DNA of 64,000 nt from Poindextera sp963706385 (GTDB lineage: Bacteria > Pseudomonadota > Alphaproteobacteria > Caulobacterales > Caulobacteraceae): NCBI GenBank assembly GCA_963706385.1, contig OY970153.1:2666001-2730000 (forward strand), written 5' to 3'. Under the pieces are notes generated by a model that was given only the letters and a program-made list of their open reading frames with translations, had not been told where the DNA came from and ran no database searches. How positions within the stretch are numbered: the first letter of the stretch is position 1; every line of letters begins with the position of its first letter. Positions 1 to 8,248 of this stretch are shown here, piece by piece. A program made the position numbers and the translations under genes.

Positions 1-24
1 GTGGTCGAGCGGGTCACCGCCTGA
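1..24 (+). CDS. 3' end of an upstream gene (partial)
   Basis: A frame is open from the window edge to a TGA at 22-24, encoding only eight residues (VVERVTA and stop). It would end just before the convergent gene at 41-337. Nothing can be said of function; the frame could be accidental. Confidence 0.25.
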   Translation: MVERVTA

Positions 25-40
25 GGTCAGGCCGCGAGGG

Positions 41-337
41 TCAGCCTTCGCCGCGCTCCAGCACCGTAAGTTTTCGCACCACCAGCTCGTCGATCCGCAC
101 CTTGCCCAGCCGGGCCCGCCCGACCGACGCCTGGCCCACGGCCAAGCGTCCGACCACAAGCCGGCCGATCACGATGACCCCGATCGCCAGTGCGCCGAGC
201 GCCAGGGCGCCGACCGCGACCGCGCCGGCGCTGAGCGCGCCCACCCGCACGCGCTCAAGGCTCGCGGGCTTGGGCGGCGGGACGACGAGCGCCTTGGCGG
301 AGGCGTCAGTCTGGTCAATGGCGCCGGATGCGGTCAT
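41..337 (-). CDS. small protein built of tandem five-residue repeats
   Basis: This 98-residue protein has an AAGGAG ribosome binding site 8 bases before its ATG. After a charged, proline-containing N-terminus (about residues 1-30), residues 33-95 form about 12 consecutive pentamers of the form [VILA]-G-x-[LVIA]-x, for example VGALA, LGALA, IGRLV and VGRLA. The last units degenerate to IDELV and VRKLT. Such a period suggests a pentapeptide-type beta-solenoid. The most hydrophobic part (about residues 33-60) could instead cross a membrane as a Gly-rich helix. No Cys or catalytic motif is visible and function is unknown. It is convergent with the upstream gene and divergent from yebC. Confidence 0.7.
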   Translation of the reverse strand: MTASGAIDQTDASAKALVVPPPKPASLERVRVGALSAGAVAVGALALGALAIGVIVIGRLVVGRLAVGQASVGRARLGKVRIDELVVRKLTVLERGEG

Positions 338-522
338 GACGCGGGCTCCTTCTGGGTGACGATGGCGCGGTTCCGGCCCGAGGCTAGGCCCGCCATCTTG
401 AACTGTCTAATTCGCGGTGGCCACGCGAGTTCAATCGCCGCCGCCGCCGAGCGCCACGCTCTGGCCTTCGACGATCCGGAGCGCTAGAAGCCGCCAACCT
501 CGAACCGCAGCCAGACGGGACC

Positions 523-1269
523 ATGGCCGGCCATTCCAAGTTCAAGAACATCCAGTTCCGCAAGGGCGCCCAGGACAAGAAGCGCTCCAAGATCTTCTCC
601 AAGCTGTCGCGCGACATCACGCTGGCGGCCAAGCAGGGGCTGCCGGACCCGACCGCCAACGCCCGCCTGCGCCTGGCCATCGCCACCGCCCGCGCCGAGT
701 CGATGCCCAAGGACAACATCGAGCGGGCGATCAAGAAGGCCCAGGGCGGCGAGGCCGACAACTACGAGGACATCCGCTACGAGGGCTTCGGCCCCGGCGG
801 GGTAGGCGTCATCGTCGAGGTGCTGACCGACAATCGCAACCGCGCGGCCTCCTCCGTGCGCTCGCTGTTCGGCAAGAACGGCGGCAACCTCGGCGAGACC
901 GGGGCGGTGTCGTTCATGTTCGATCGGCTGGGCGAGATCCGCTATCCCGCCACGGCCGGTTCGGAGGACGCGGTGATGGAGGCGGCGATCGAGGCCGGCG
1001 CCCAGGACGTCGAATCCGACGAGGACGGCCACGTCATCTACACCGCCTTCGAGGACCTCTCGGCCGTGGCCGAAGCGCTGGAAGCCACGCTTGGCGCGCC
1101 CCAGGCGACCGCCGTGGTCTGGAAGCCCAAGACCCTGGTCCCGGTCTCCAGCGACGAAGCCACGACCCTGTTCAAGCTGATCGACGCGCTCGACGACGAT
1201 GACGACGTGCAGACCGTGTTCACCAACGCCGACTTCAGCGACGAGGACCTCGCCCGTCTGGCGGGGTGA
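523..1269 (+). CDS. yebC: YebC/PmpR family protein
   Basis: The 248-residue protein starts with the family signature MAGHSKFKNIQFRKG and has the normal length. YebC-type proteins were described as DNA-binding regulators and more recently as translation factors that relieve ribosome stalling. The middle segment around residues 78-130 (EGFGPGGVGVIVE, then RSLFGKNGGNLGETG) is the most conserved part of the family. The acidic stretch DDDDD lies near the C-terminus. It precedes ruvCAB, a common bacterial arrangement, but is separated from ruvC by a palindromic intergenic repeat, so it may be transcribed separately. Confidence 0.97.
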   Translation: MAGHSKFKNIQFRKGAQDKKRSKIFSKLSRDITLAAKQGLPDPTANARLRLAIATARAESMPKDNIERAIKKAQGGEADNYEDIRYEGFGPGGVGVIVEVLTDNRNRAASSVRSLFGKNGGNLGETGAVSFMFDRLGEIRYPATAGSEDAVMEAAIEAGAQDVESDEDGHVIYTAFEDLSAVAEALEATLGAPQATAVVWKPKTLVPVSSDEATTLFKLIDALDDDDDVQTVFTNADFSDEDLARLAG

Positions 1270-1280
1270 GCCGCCCGGCC

Positions 1281-1394
1281 AGAGCGCGTTCCGCAAAAGT
1301 GGATCCGGTTTTGCGATCAGAACGCGCTCGAACTTTTGAATTTAGAGCCCGATTCAACGATCAGGCGATTCCGCCTGATCGCATCGTGCTCTAG
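1281..1394. repeat. palindromic intergenic repeat, copy 1
   Basis: Two nested hairpins lie between yebC and ruvC. In the first, GAGCGCGTT (1282-1290) pairs with AACGCGCTC (1321-1329) and CGCAAAA (1292-1298) pairs with TTTTGCG (1309-1315). In the second, TAGAGC (1343-1348) pairs with GCTCTA (1388-1393) and CGATCAGGCG (1358-1367) pairs with CGCCTGATCG (1372-1381) around loop ATTC. A diverged copy with the same layout is at 47868-47980. Similar AGAGCGCGTT...AAAGTGG palindromes are widespread between genes in alphaproteobacteria. Confidence 0.75.
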
Positions 1395-1464
1395 GCCCGG
1401 TAATCTCCGGTTAACCCTTCCGGCGCTTTCCCTGGGGCCTCGCGCGCGCGATGCTCTGGAACAC

Positions 1465-1968
1465 ATGACGAACGCGATTCGCATTCTGGGCCTCGATCCG
1501 GGTCTGCGCCGCACCGGCTGGGGCGTAGTGGCGGTCGAGGGCGCGCGCCTCAGCCACGTCGCCCACGGGGTGATCGCCCCGCGCGAGACCCTGCCGTTCG
1601 CCGAGCGCCTGTTGTTCCTGTTCGAGGCCATAACCCAGGTCATCGCCGACCACGCCCCCCACGAGGCGGCGGTGGAGGAGACCTTCGTCACCGCCAACGG
1701 ATCCTCCACCCTCAAGCTCGGCCACGCCCGCGCCGCGGCGATGATCGCGCCGGCCCGGGCCGGCCTGCCGGTCGCCGAGTACGCCGCCAAGGTGGTCAAG
1801 AAGGCCGTGGTGGGCACGGGCGGGGCGGACAAGGCCCAGGTCGCCTTCATGATCGCGCGGCTGTTGCCCGCCGCCGGTGGACCGACCGCCGACGCCGCCG
1901 ACGCGCTGGCCGTCGCCATCGCCCACGCCCACGCGCGCCGGGCGCGGACCTTCGGAGCCGTGGCGTGA
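1465..1968 (+). CDS. ruvC: Holliday junction endonuclease RuvC
   Basis: RuvC cleaves four-way DNA junctions after RuvAB branch migration. The 167-residue product has normal length. The RNase H-like acidic residues are visible: D11 in LGLDPG, E71 in AAVEETF, and D143/D146 in the C-terminal TADAADALA. The frame is open upstream to 1336, but that part lies in the intergenic repeat. The ATG at 1465, preceded by GGAA and giving MTNAIRILGLDPG, matches the family N-terminus. It overlaps ruvA by four bases (GTGA). Confidence 0.97.
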   Translation: MTNAIRILGLDPGLRRTGWGVVAVEGARLSHVAHGVIAPRETLPFAERLLFLFEAITQVIADHAPHEAAVEETFVTANGSSTLKLGHARAAAMIAPARAGLPVAEYAAKVVKKAVVGTGGADKAQVAFMIARLLPAAGGPTADAADALAVAIAHAHARRARTFGAVA

Positions 1969-2576
1969 TCGGCCGCCTGCGCGGCGCGGTGGCCGAAGCC
2001 GGCGAGGAGGACGCCCTGATCGACGTGGGCGGCGTGGGCTATGTGGTCCGCTGCGGCTCGCGGACCCTCTCGCGCCTGCCGCCGCCGGGCGAGGAGACGA
2101 TGCTGCACGTCGAGACCCAGTGGACCGAGGCCGCCGGCATGCGGCTCTACGGCTTTCTGACCCGCGAAGAGCGCGGCGCCTTCGTGCTGCTCCTGGCGAT
2201 CCAGGGCGTCGGGCCCAAGGCCGCGCTCTCGGTGCTGGACGTGCTTTCGCCGGCCGAACTGGCCCATGCGGTGTCGGGCGAGGACAAGGCCCTGGTCGGC
2301 CGCGCCCAGGGGGTAGGCCCCAAGCTCGCCCAGCGCATCGTCACCGAGCTGAAGGACAAGCCGATCAGCAATGCGCCGCTGGCCACAGGTCACATCCCGG
2401 CTGCGGCGCAGCGCGCGGCCCCGACCGCCGCCGGCGAGGCGGTCGCCGCCCTGATGGGGCTCGGCGTCGCCGAGGCCTCCGCCCGGCGCGTGGTCGAGCA
2501 GGCCGCGATCCGCCTCGGCGAGGCCGTCGATGAACGCGCCTTGATCAAGGCCGCCCTGCAGGAGCTCGGCCGATGA
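1965..2576 (+). CDS. ruvA: Holliday junction DNA helicase subunit RuvA
   Basis: RuvA tetramers bind the Holliday junction and position the RuvB motor. The 203-residue protein begins MIGRLRG from a GTG codon overlapping the ruvC stop. It shows the OB-fold N-terminal domain (about 1-65), the helix-hairpin-helix region (LLAIQGVGPKAALSVLDVL and a second GVGPKLAQRIVTELK, about 75-140) and a C-terminal RuvB-binding domain (about 155-203). Translation is coupled on both sides by 4-base overlaps. Confidence 0.97.
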   Translation: MIGRLRGAVAEAGEEDALIDVGGVGYVVRCGSRTLSRLPPPGEETMLHVETQWTEAAGMRLYGFLTREERGAFVLLLAIQGVGPKAALSVLDVLSPAELAHAVSGEDKALVGRAQGVGPKLAQRIVTELKDKPISNAPLATGHIPAAAQRAAPTAAGEAVAALMGLGVAEASARRVVEQAAIRLGEAVDERALIKAALQELGR

Positions 2577-3601
2577 CCCGGCTGGTCTCCGGCGAGGCGG
2601 CGGCCCAGGAGGCGCCCGACCGGGCGATGCGGCCCCAAAGCCTGAGCGAATTCGTCGGCCAGGCCCAGACCAAGGCCAACCTGTCCATCTTCATCGAGGC
2701 GGCGCGCGGCCGCGGCGAGGCGCTGGACCACGTCCTGCTGTTTGGCCCGCCGGGCCTGGGCAAGACCACGCTGGCCCAGATCATCGCCCGCGAGCTCGGG
2801 GTCAACTTCCGCGCCACTTCCGGGCCGGTGCTGGCCAAGGCCGGCGACCTGGCGGCGATCCTGACCAACCTCGAACCGAACGACGTGCTGTTCATCGACG
2901 AGATCCACCGGCTGGCGGCCAACGTGGAGGAGATCCTCTATCCGGCGATGGAGGACCATGTGCTGGACCTGATCATCGGCGAGGGACCCTCGGCCCGCTC
3001 GATCCGCATCGATCTGGCGCCCTTCACCCTGGTGGCGGCGACCACCCGCGCCGGCCTGCTGGCCACCCCCTTGCGCGACCGGTTCGGCATCCCGCTGCGG
3101 CTGGAGTTCTATACCCCCGAGGAGCTGACCACGGTGCTGGTCCAGGCCGCCCGCAAGCTGGGCGCGGAGCTGACCGGCGAGGGCGCGGCCGAGATCGCCG
3201 GGCGCGCGCGCGGCACCCCCAGGGTGGCCGGCCGCCTGCTGCGCCGGGTGCGCGATTTCGCCGGCGCCGAGGGGGCCGAGCGGATCGACCGCGCCGCCGC
3301 CGCCCGCGGCCTAGCCCGGCTGGAGGTGGACGAGGCCGGACTCGACAGCCTCGACCGCCGCTACCTGCGCGCGTTGATCGAGCACTACGACGGCGGACCG
3401 GCCGGGGTGGAGACCCTGGCCTATGCGATCGCCGAGGCGCGCGACGCGGTCGAGGACGTGATCGAGCCCTACCTGATCCAGCAGGGTTTCATCCAGCGCA
3501 CCCCGCGCGGCCGCATCGCCTGCGCCAAGGCCTATCTGCATATCGGCCTCAATCCGCCCCGCGAACCCAAGGCCTCGCCGGGACTATTCGAGGATCAATG
3601 A
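2573..3601 (+). CDS. ruvB: Holliday junction branch migration ATPase RuvB
   Basis: RuvB is the hexameric AAA+ motor of branch migration. The 342-residue protein has Walker A GPPGLGKTTLA (about 60-70), Walker B FIDEIHRL, sensor 1 around VAATTRAG, and a C-terminal winged-helix domain ending in the typical RTPRGR segment. The start ATG overlaps the ruvA stop (ATGA) and its stop overlaps the start of ybgC in the same way, so ruvCAB-ybgC is one coupled unit. Confidence 0.98.
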   Translation: MTRLVSGEAAAQEAPDRAMRPQSLSEFVGQAQTKANLSIFIEAARGRGEALDHVLLFGPPGLGKTTLAQIIARELGVNFRATSGPVLAKAGDLAAILTNLEPNDVLFIDEIHRLAANVEEILYPAMEDHVLDLIIGEGPSARSIRIDLAPFTLVAATTRAGLLATPLRDRFGIPLRLEFYTPEELTTVLVQAARKLGAELTGEGAAEIAGRARGTPRVAGRLLRRVRDFAGAEGAERIDRAAAARGLARLEVDEAGLDSLDRRYLRALIEHYDGGPAGVETLAYAIAEARDAVEDVIEPYLIQQGFIQRTPRGRIACAKAYLHIGLNPPREPKASPGLFEDQ

Positions 3602-4062
3602 TGGCGATCGCGGATACAGCGCCGTGCGCCGGATGGTTCGAGGACCGCGAGCATCTCCTGCCGGTGCGGGTCTATTACGAGGACACCGACTTCACCGGCG
3701 TGGTCTATCACGCCAACCACGCCCGCTATCTGGAGCGCGGCCGATCGGATTTCCTTCGGCTGGCCGGGATCGGCCACAGCGACCTGCTGGCGAGCGACGA
3801 GCCGACCGCCTTCGTGATCACCCGCCTGGCCATCGACTTCCGCGCCTCGGCCAGGATCGACGATGCGCTCCTGGTCCGCACCACCTATGACGCCGTGCGC
3901 GGGCCTCGGCTGTTCATCAGCCAGCGGATCGTCCGGGGGGAGACGGTGATCTGCGAGGCCGAGGTCCAGGCCGCCTGCATCGGCCTGGACGGCCGCGCGC
4001 GCCGGCCGCCGAAGTCGATGGTCGAGGCGCTTACGCCTTGGTTTACGCTCGCCGCGCCATAG
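3598..4062 (+). CDS. ybgC: acyl-CoA thioesterase YbgC (tol-pal associated)
   Basis: This hotdog-fold thioesterase of 154 residues has the 4-hydroxybenzoyl-CoA thioesterase signature YYEDTDFTGVVYHANHARYL (about 28-47), including the catalytic Asp. YbgC acts on acyl-CoA or acyl-ACP thioesters and is typically the first gene of tol-pal clusters, possibly linked to phospholipid metabolism. Two ATG codons stand in tandem at 3598 and 3601; the first overlaps the ruvB stop. A 54-base gap separates it from tolQ. Confidence 0.94.
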   Translation: MMAIADTAPCAGWFEDREHLLPVRVYYEDTDFTGVVYHANHARYLERGRSDFLRLAGIGHSDLLASDEPTAFVITRLAIDFRASARIDDALLVRTTYDAVRGPRLFISQRIVRGETVICEAEVQAACIGLDGRARRPPKSMVEALTPWFTLAAP

Positions 4063-4116
4063 TTTCACCACCCTCGCCCGCCAACGGATCGGATCAGACC
4101 TGGAGCCTTCGCCGCA

Positions 4117-4821
4117 ATGGATGCGCCAAGCACGCTCACTCCCGAGAGCTTTTCGATCCTGGCCGTGTTCCTGCGCGCCGACTGGGTGGTCAAGGCGGTG
4201 TTGGTCGGATTGATGCTGGCCTCTTTGTGGTCGTGGACGGTGATCATCGACAAGCTGTTCCGGCTCGGCGCGCTGAACCGCGAGGCGGACCGGTTCGAGA
4301 ATCAGGTCGCCTCGGGCCGTTCGCTCGAACAGATCGCCGCCGAGGCCGGCGAGGCGCCCCGCCACGCCCTGCCGCGGCTGTTGCAGGCGGCGCTGCGCGA
4401 CTGGCGCGAGGGCAAGGCCAAGGGCGCCATCGGCGAGACCCAGATCGCGCTCCTGCTGCAACGGATCGACCGGGCGATGGACTCGATCATCGCCCGCGAA
4501 AGCGCCCGGGTGGAGGAGGGGCTGGGCACGCTGGCCATCGTCGCCACCGCCTCGCCGTTCGTCGGCCTGTTCGGCACCGTCTGGGGCATCATGCACGCCT
4601 TCCAGTCGATCGCCCTGCAGAAGAACACCAATCTGTCGGTGGTCGCCCCCTCGATCGCCGAGGCGCTGTTCGCCACCGCCGTGGGCCTGGCCGCCGCCAT
4701 CCCGGCCTATGTCGCCTACAACAAGTTCACCACCGACGCGGGCAAGTTCACCGGCCGGCTGGAGGGTTTCGCCGACGAGCTGTCGGCGGCGGTGGCGCGC
4801 CGCCTGGCCGAGCGGGTCTAG
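4117..4821 (+). CDS. tolQ: Tol-Pal system proton channel subunit TolQ
   Basis: TolQ is an ExbB/MotA-like inner-membrane protein that, with TolR, converts proton motive force into movement of TolA. The 234-residue protein has an N-terminal membrane helix (about 25-47), a cytoplasmic loop, and two C-terminal helices containing the conserved TVWGIMHAF and AEALFATAVGLAAAIPAY segments. The stop is 5 bases before tolR. Confidence 0.97.
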   Translation: MDAPSTLTPESFSILAVFLRADWVVKAVLVGLMLASLWSWTVIIDKLFRLGALNREADRFENQVASGRSLEQIAAEAGEAPRHALPRLLQAALRDWREGKAKGAIGETQIALLLQRIDRAMDSIIARESARVEEGLGTLAIVATASPFVGLFGTVWGIMHAFQSIALQKNTNLSVVAPSIAEALFATAVGLAAAIPAYVAYNKFTTDAGKFTGRLEGFADELSAAVARRLAERV

Positions 4822-4826
4822 GCCCC

Positions 4827-5345
4827 ATGGCCCTGTCGCTCGATTCCTCCAACCAGCGGCGCGGGCGCCGACGCGGGCGCAGCCGCCGCGCCCTGTCGGA
4901 GATCAACGTCACCCCGCTGGTCGATGTGATGCTGGTGCTGCTGATCATCTTCATGATCTCCGCGCCGCTGTTGACCGCTGGCGTGCCGGTCGAGCTGCCC
5001 AAGACCGAGGCTGGGGCGATCGACAATCAGAACCAGCCCCTGACGGTTTCGATCCGGCAGGACGGCTCGATCTTCCTGGACAACGCCCAGACGCCGTTCG
5101 CCGCCCTCGCGCCTAGGCTGCATGACCTGGCCGTCGCGGGCCCGGCCAAGCCGGTCTATGTGCGGGCCGACGGACGCGCGCCCTATGCGGTGGTGGCCCA
5201 GGTGATGGCCAGCCTGGCGCAGTCCGGCTTCACCTCGATCGGCCTTTTGACCGACACCGGTGGTCCCTCGTCGGGTCTGGACCGACTGCCCCCGGCCACT
5301 GCGGGCGCGGGCGTTGGGCCGGCGGGCTCCCCGACGGCGCCGTGA
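4827..5345 (+). CDS. tolR: Tol-Pal system subunit TolR
   Basis: TolR is the ExbD-like partner of TolQ. The 172-residue product has a basic N-terminus (RRGRRRGRSRR), one membrane helix (about 35-56) carrying the conserved proton-relay Asp in PLVDVMLVLLIIFM, and a periplasmic domain. The frame is open upstream inside tolQ, but the ATG at 4827 directly after the tolQ stop gives the normal family length. The C-terminal tail (about 150-172) is rich in Gly, Pro and Ala. It overlaps tolA. Confidence 0.96.
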   Translation: MALSLDSSNQRRGRRRGRSRRALSEINVTPLVDVMLVLLIIFMISAPLLTAGVPVELPKTEAGAIDNQNQPLTVSIRQDGSIFLDNAQTPFAALAPRLHDLAVAGPAKPVYVRADGRAPYAVVAQVMASLAQSGFTSIGLLTDTGGPSSGLDRLPPATAGAGVGPAGSPTAP

Positions 5346-6154
5346 TGCCCGCCGTGGCCGACGATCGCTATCCCGCCCTCGCCGCCTCGGCGGCGCTGCA
5401 CTTGGCGGTGCTGGCGGCGGGCGTGATCGCCTGGCCCTGGCTGAACAAGCCGATCCGGCTGGGCGAAGTGGTGCCGGTCACCCTGGTCACCACCTCGCAA
5501 GCCAGCAACCTCAGGCCGGCGCTCGAAGCCCCGAGTCCGACGCCCGCCGCCGCCGAACAGCCCGCGCCGGACGCCGAGCCCGCGCCGGTCGCGCCGCAGG
5601 CGGCGCCGCTTCCGGCTCCGCCGCCGACCGCGCGCACGCCGCCGCCCAAGGTCGCGCCGCATCCCCCGGCGGCGTCTAGGCCCGCGCCGGCCAAGGCGGT
5701 GCGGCCCAGCTTCGATCCCGAGGCCATCCTGGCCAGCCTGGACAAGGCCTCCAAGGCCGCGGGGGCGCGCCGCTCGCCCGCGCCGCGCGGGCCCAGTCGC
5801 CCGGAGACGGCGGTGCAGGCCCGCCTCGCGCCTGGCGCCGGCTCGACGGTCTCGGACAGCGCCCTAGCCGCCCTGGGCGATGAGTTGGAGCGGCTGTGGA
5901 ATCCCAACTGCGACGCCCCGGGGGGCGCGGATGTGGTCATCCAGGTCAGCTTTCGGCTGGATCCCGGCGGGCGGCTGATCGGCGCGCCCCAAGCGTCGGG
6001 GGAAAACGCCAGTGATCCCGCGGTCAAGGCCGCGTCCGACCGGGCCAAGCGCGCCGTTTACCAGGGCGAGCCGTTCGATAATCTGGCCCAGGCGTCCCAT
6101 GGCCAGAGGATCACCGTGAATTTCAACGCCAAGCAGTTCTGCGCCAACCGATGA
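5342..6154 (+). CDS. tolA: Tol-Pal system protein TolA (TonB-like)
   Basis: TolA spans the periplasm and links the TolQR motor to TolB/Pal. This 270-residue protein has a single N-terminal membrane helix (about 13-33), a Pro/Ala-rich extended region (about 55-165) and a C-terminal TonB/TolA-like domain with two Cys residues (RLWNPNCDAPGG and KQFCANR). The long helical domain of enteric TolA is replaced by proline-rich sequence, as is usual in alphaproteobacteria. Start may be GTG 5342, overlapping the tolR stop, or the adjacent ATG at 5345. Position in the cluster settles TolA over TonB. Confidence 0.92.
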   Translation: MMPAVADDRYPALAASAALHLAVLAAGVIAWPWLNKPIRLGEVVPVTLVTTSQASNLRPALEAPSPTPAAAEQPAPDAEPAPVAPQAAPLPAPPPTARTPPPKVAPHPPAASRPAPAKAVRPSFDPEAILASLDKASKAAGARRSPAPRGPSRPETAVQARLAPGAGSTVSDSALAALGDELERLWNPNCDAPGGADVVIQVSFRLDPGGRLIGAPQASGENASDPAVKAASDRAKRAVYQGEPFDNLAQASHGQRITVNFNAKQFCANR

Positions 6155-7473
6155 GCTCCGCGATGAACCGACCGCCGTTCCGCCTCCTGGCCATGCTGGC
6201 CGCCCTCGCCGGCGTCTTCGCCCTGTCCCCCCCGCCGGCCTGCGCCGACATCGTGGTCGACGTCAATCAGGGTGTTCTGCAGCCGATGCCGATCGCCATT
6301 CCCGCGTTCGGCGGCGCCAGCCCCTATGCGAGCGACATCGCCGCGGTGGTCGCCGCGGACCTGCAGCGCTCCGGCCTGTTTCGGCCGCTGGACCCCAACC
6401 TGTTCGCTGACAAGGCGCCGGACGTGAATCTGCAGCCCCGGTTTCCCGACTGGAAACAGATCGGCGGCCAGGCGTTGGTCGTCGGCCAGGTGACGGTCGA
6501 TCCGGATGGGCGATTGCAGGTCGATTTTCGACTCTACGACGTTTTCGCCCAGCAGCAGCTCACCGCGATCGAGTTCACCGCGACGCCGGAGGCTTGGCGC
6601 CACGTGGCGCACAAGATCTCCGACGCCGTTTACGAGAAGCTGACCGGCGAGAAGGGCTATTTCGATTCACGGGTGGTGTTCGTCTCCGAGAGCGGGCCCA
6701 AGACCCGGCGCGTGCGACGGCTGACCATCATGGACCAGGACGGCGCCAATCCGAGCTATCTGACCGACGGCGCCGAGCAGGTGTTCACCCCGCGGTTTTC
6801 CTCCACCAGCCAGGAGATCACCTACATGGTGCTGCGGGACGACGGCGCTTCGGTCTATCTGTTCAACCTGGAGACCGGCCGGCGCGAGAGCCTGGGCCAC
6901 TATTCCGGCATGGTGTTCGCTCCGCGCTTCTCGCCGGATGGGTCCAAGGTCGCCTTCTCGGTCGAACAAGGCGGCAACACCGACATCTTCGTGATGGACC
7001 TGCACAACCGCGCGACCCAGCGGCTGACCACCGATCCGTCGATTGACACCTCGCCATGCTTCTCGCCGGACGGGTCCAAGATCGTGTTTAACTCCGACCG
7101 CGGCGGCAGCCCGCAGCTCTATGAGATGAACGCCGACGGCTCGGACCAGCACCGGATCTCGTTCGGCGACGGGCGCTACACCGATCCGGTCTGGTCGCCC
7201 ACCGGCGACATGATCGCCTTCACCAAACAGACCGGCTCCAGTTTCCATATCGGGGTGATGAAGCCGGACGGGTCGGGCGAACGCATCTTGACCACCAGCT
7301 ATCTCGACGAGGGCCCGACCTGGGCGCCGAACGGGCGGGTGATCATGTTCTTCCGCGAGGCGGGCGGCGGCGGTCCGCGGCTGTGGATGGTCGACGTGAC
7401 CGGCCGTATCGAGCAGGTGGCGCCCTATCCGGGCTCGGCGTCCGACCCGGCCTGGTCGCCATTGCTTAACTAG
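6151..7473 (+). CDS. tolB: Tol-Pal system periplasmic beta-propeller TolB
   Basis: TolB is the periplasmic partner of Pal. The 440-residue protein has a signal peptide (hydrophobic about 10-30, cleavage likely after PPACA), an N-terminal alpha/beta domain, and a six-bladed propeller of repeated PD40 motifs such as APRFSPDGSKVAFSV, SPCFSPDGSKIVFNSDRGG and DPVWSPTGDMIAFT. It overlaps the tolA stop by 4 bases (ATGA). Confidence 0.98.
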   Translation: MSSAMNRPPFRLLAMLAALAGVFALSPPPACADIVVDVNQGVLQPMPIAIPAFGGASPYASDIAAVVAADLQRSGLFRPLDPNLFADKAPDVNLQPRFPDWKQIGGQALVVGQVTVDPDGRLQVDFRLYDVFAQQQLTAIEFTATPEAWRHVAHKISDAVYEKLTGEKGYFDSRVVFVSESGPKTRRVRRLTIMDQDGANPSYLTDGAEQVFTPRFSSTSQEITYMVLRDDGASVYLFNLETGRRESLGHYSGMVFAPRFSPDGSKVAFSVEQGGNTDIFVMDLHNRATQRLTTDPSIDTSPCFSPDGSKIVFNSDRGGSPQLYEMNADGSDQHRISFGDGRYTDPVWSPTGDMIAFTKQTGSSFHIGVMKPDGSGERILTTSYLDEGPTWAPNGRVIMFFREAGGGGPRLWMVDVTGRIEQVAPYPGSASDPAWSPLLN

Positions 7474-7490
7474 AACCGGGTGATCTTACA

Positions 7491-7513
7491 GCGCCAGCCC
7501 GGCGCGGGTTTTT
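7491..7513 (+). terminator. candidate terminator after tolB
   Basis: GCGCC (7491-7495) can pair with GGCGC (7501-7505), or CCCG (7498-7501) with CGGG (7505-7508), followed directly by TTTTT (7509-7513). The 107-base gap and this hairpin suggest pal is at least partly transcribed from its own promoter. Confidence 0.4.
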
Positions 7514-7580
7514 CAGGACAGCGGTCGCCCGGGGCGCCAATATCGGCGGCCGGGGCTTTCGTGAAGAGAGGAGACCATCG

Positions 7581-8126
7581 ATGGCTTTCGACTTCAGGCG
7601 TGCAACCCGATTGGCGCTGATCACCGGCGCGGCCGTTTCGATCGCCGCCTGCGCCTCAACGCCCCCGCCCCCGCCGCCCGCGCCCCCCCCGCCGCCGCGG
7701 GAGCGTCCGCGGCGTCCGCCGCCTCCGCCGATCAGCGAGGCGCCGGTAGGCCCGCTGCCCGGCTCACAGCAGGATTTCGTGATCAACGCCGGCGATCGGG
7801 TCTATTTTGACTTCGACGCCTATTCGGTCCGCTCGGACGCCCAGAAGGTGCTCGCCCAGCAGGCCGACTGGCTGAACCGCTATCCGGCGGTGCGGGTTCG
7901 CATCGAAGGCAATTGCGACGAACGCGGCACCCGCGAATACAATATCGCCCTCGGCGCGCGGCGGGCGAACTCGGTGCGTGAGTTCCTGATCGCCCGCGGC
8001 GTCGCGGCCGACCGGATCGCCACCGTCTCCTACGGCAAGGAGCGGCCGATCGATCCCGGCTCCGGCGAGGACGCCTGGTCGCGCAACCGCAACGCCCACA
8101 CCGATATCACCGAAGGCGCGCGGTAG
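7581..8126 (+). CDS. pal: peptidoglycan-associated lipoprotein Pal
   Basis: Pal anchors the outer membrane to peptidoglycan. The 181-residue precursor has a lipobox IAAC with the lipidated Cys at residue 24; Ala at +2 suits outer-membrane sorting. A very proline-rich linker (about 28-55) follows, then an OmpA-like domain (about 68-180) with the peptidoglycan-binding pattern FDFDAYSVR, EGNCDERGTREYNIALGARRA. A strong ribosome site (GAGAGGAG) precedes the ATG. Confidence 0.98.
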   Translation: MAFDFRRATRLALITGAAVSIAACASTPPPPPPAPPPPPRERPRRPPPPPISEAPVGPLPGSQQDFVINAGDRVYFDFDAYSVRSDAQKVLAQQADWLNRYPAVRVRIEGNCDERGTREYNIALGARRANSVREFLIARGVAADRIATVSYGKERPIDPGSGEDAWSRNRNAHTDITEGAR

Positions 8127-8248
8127 GTCTTTTCGCCGAATGCCCTGGGTGGGGCGGCATGGTATGAGGGCCGTCGCCGGACGGCCCCGCCGCCCTCTAG
8201 GGTGGCGCGGCCGCATTTTGGACGCGGCGACAGGGTGATCATCGCGCG

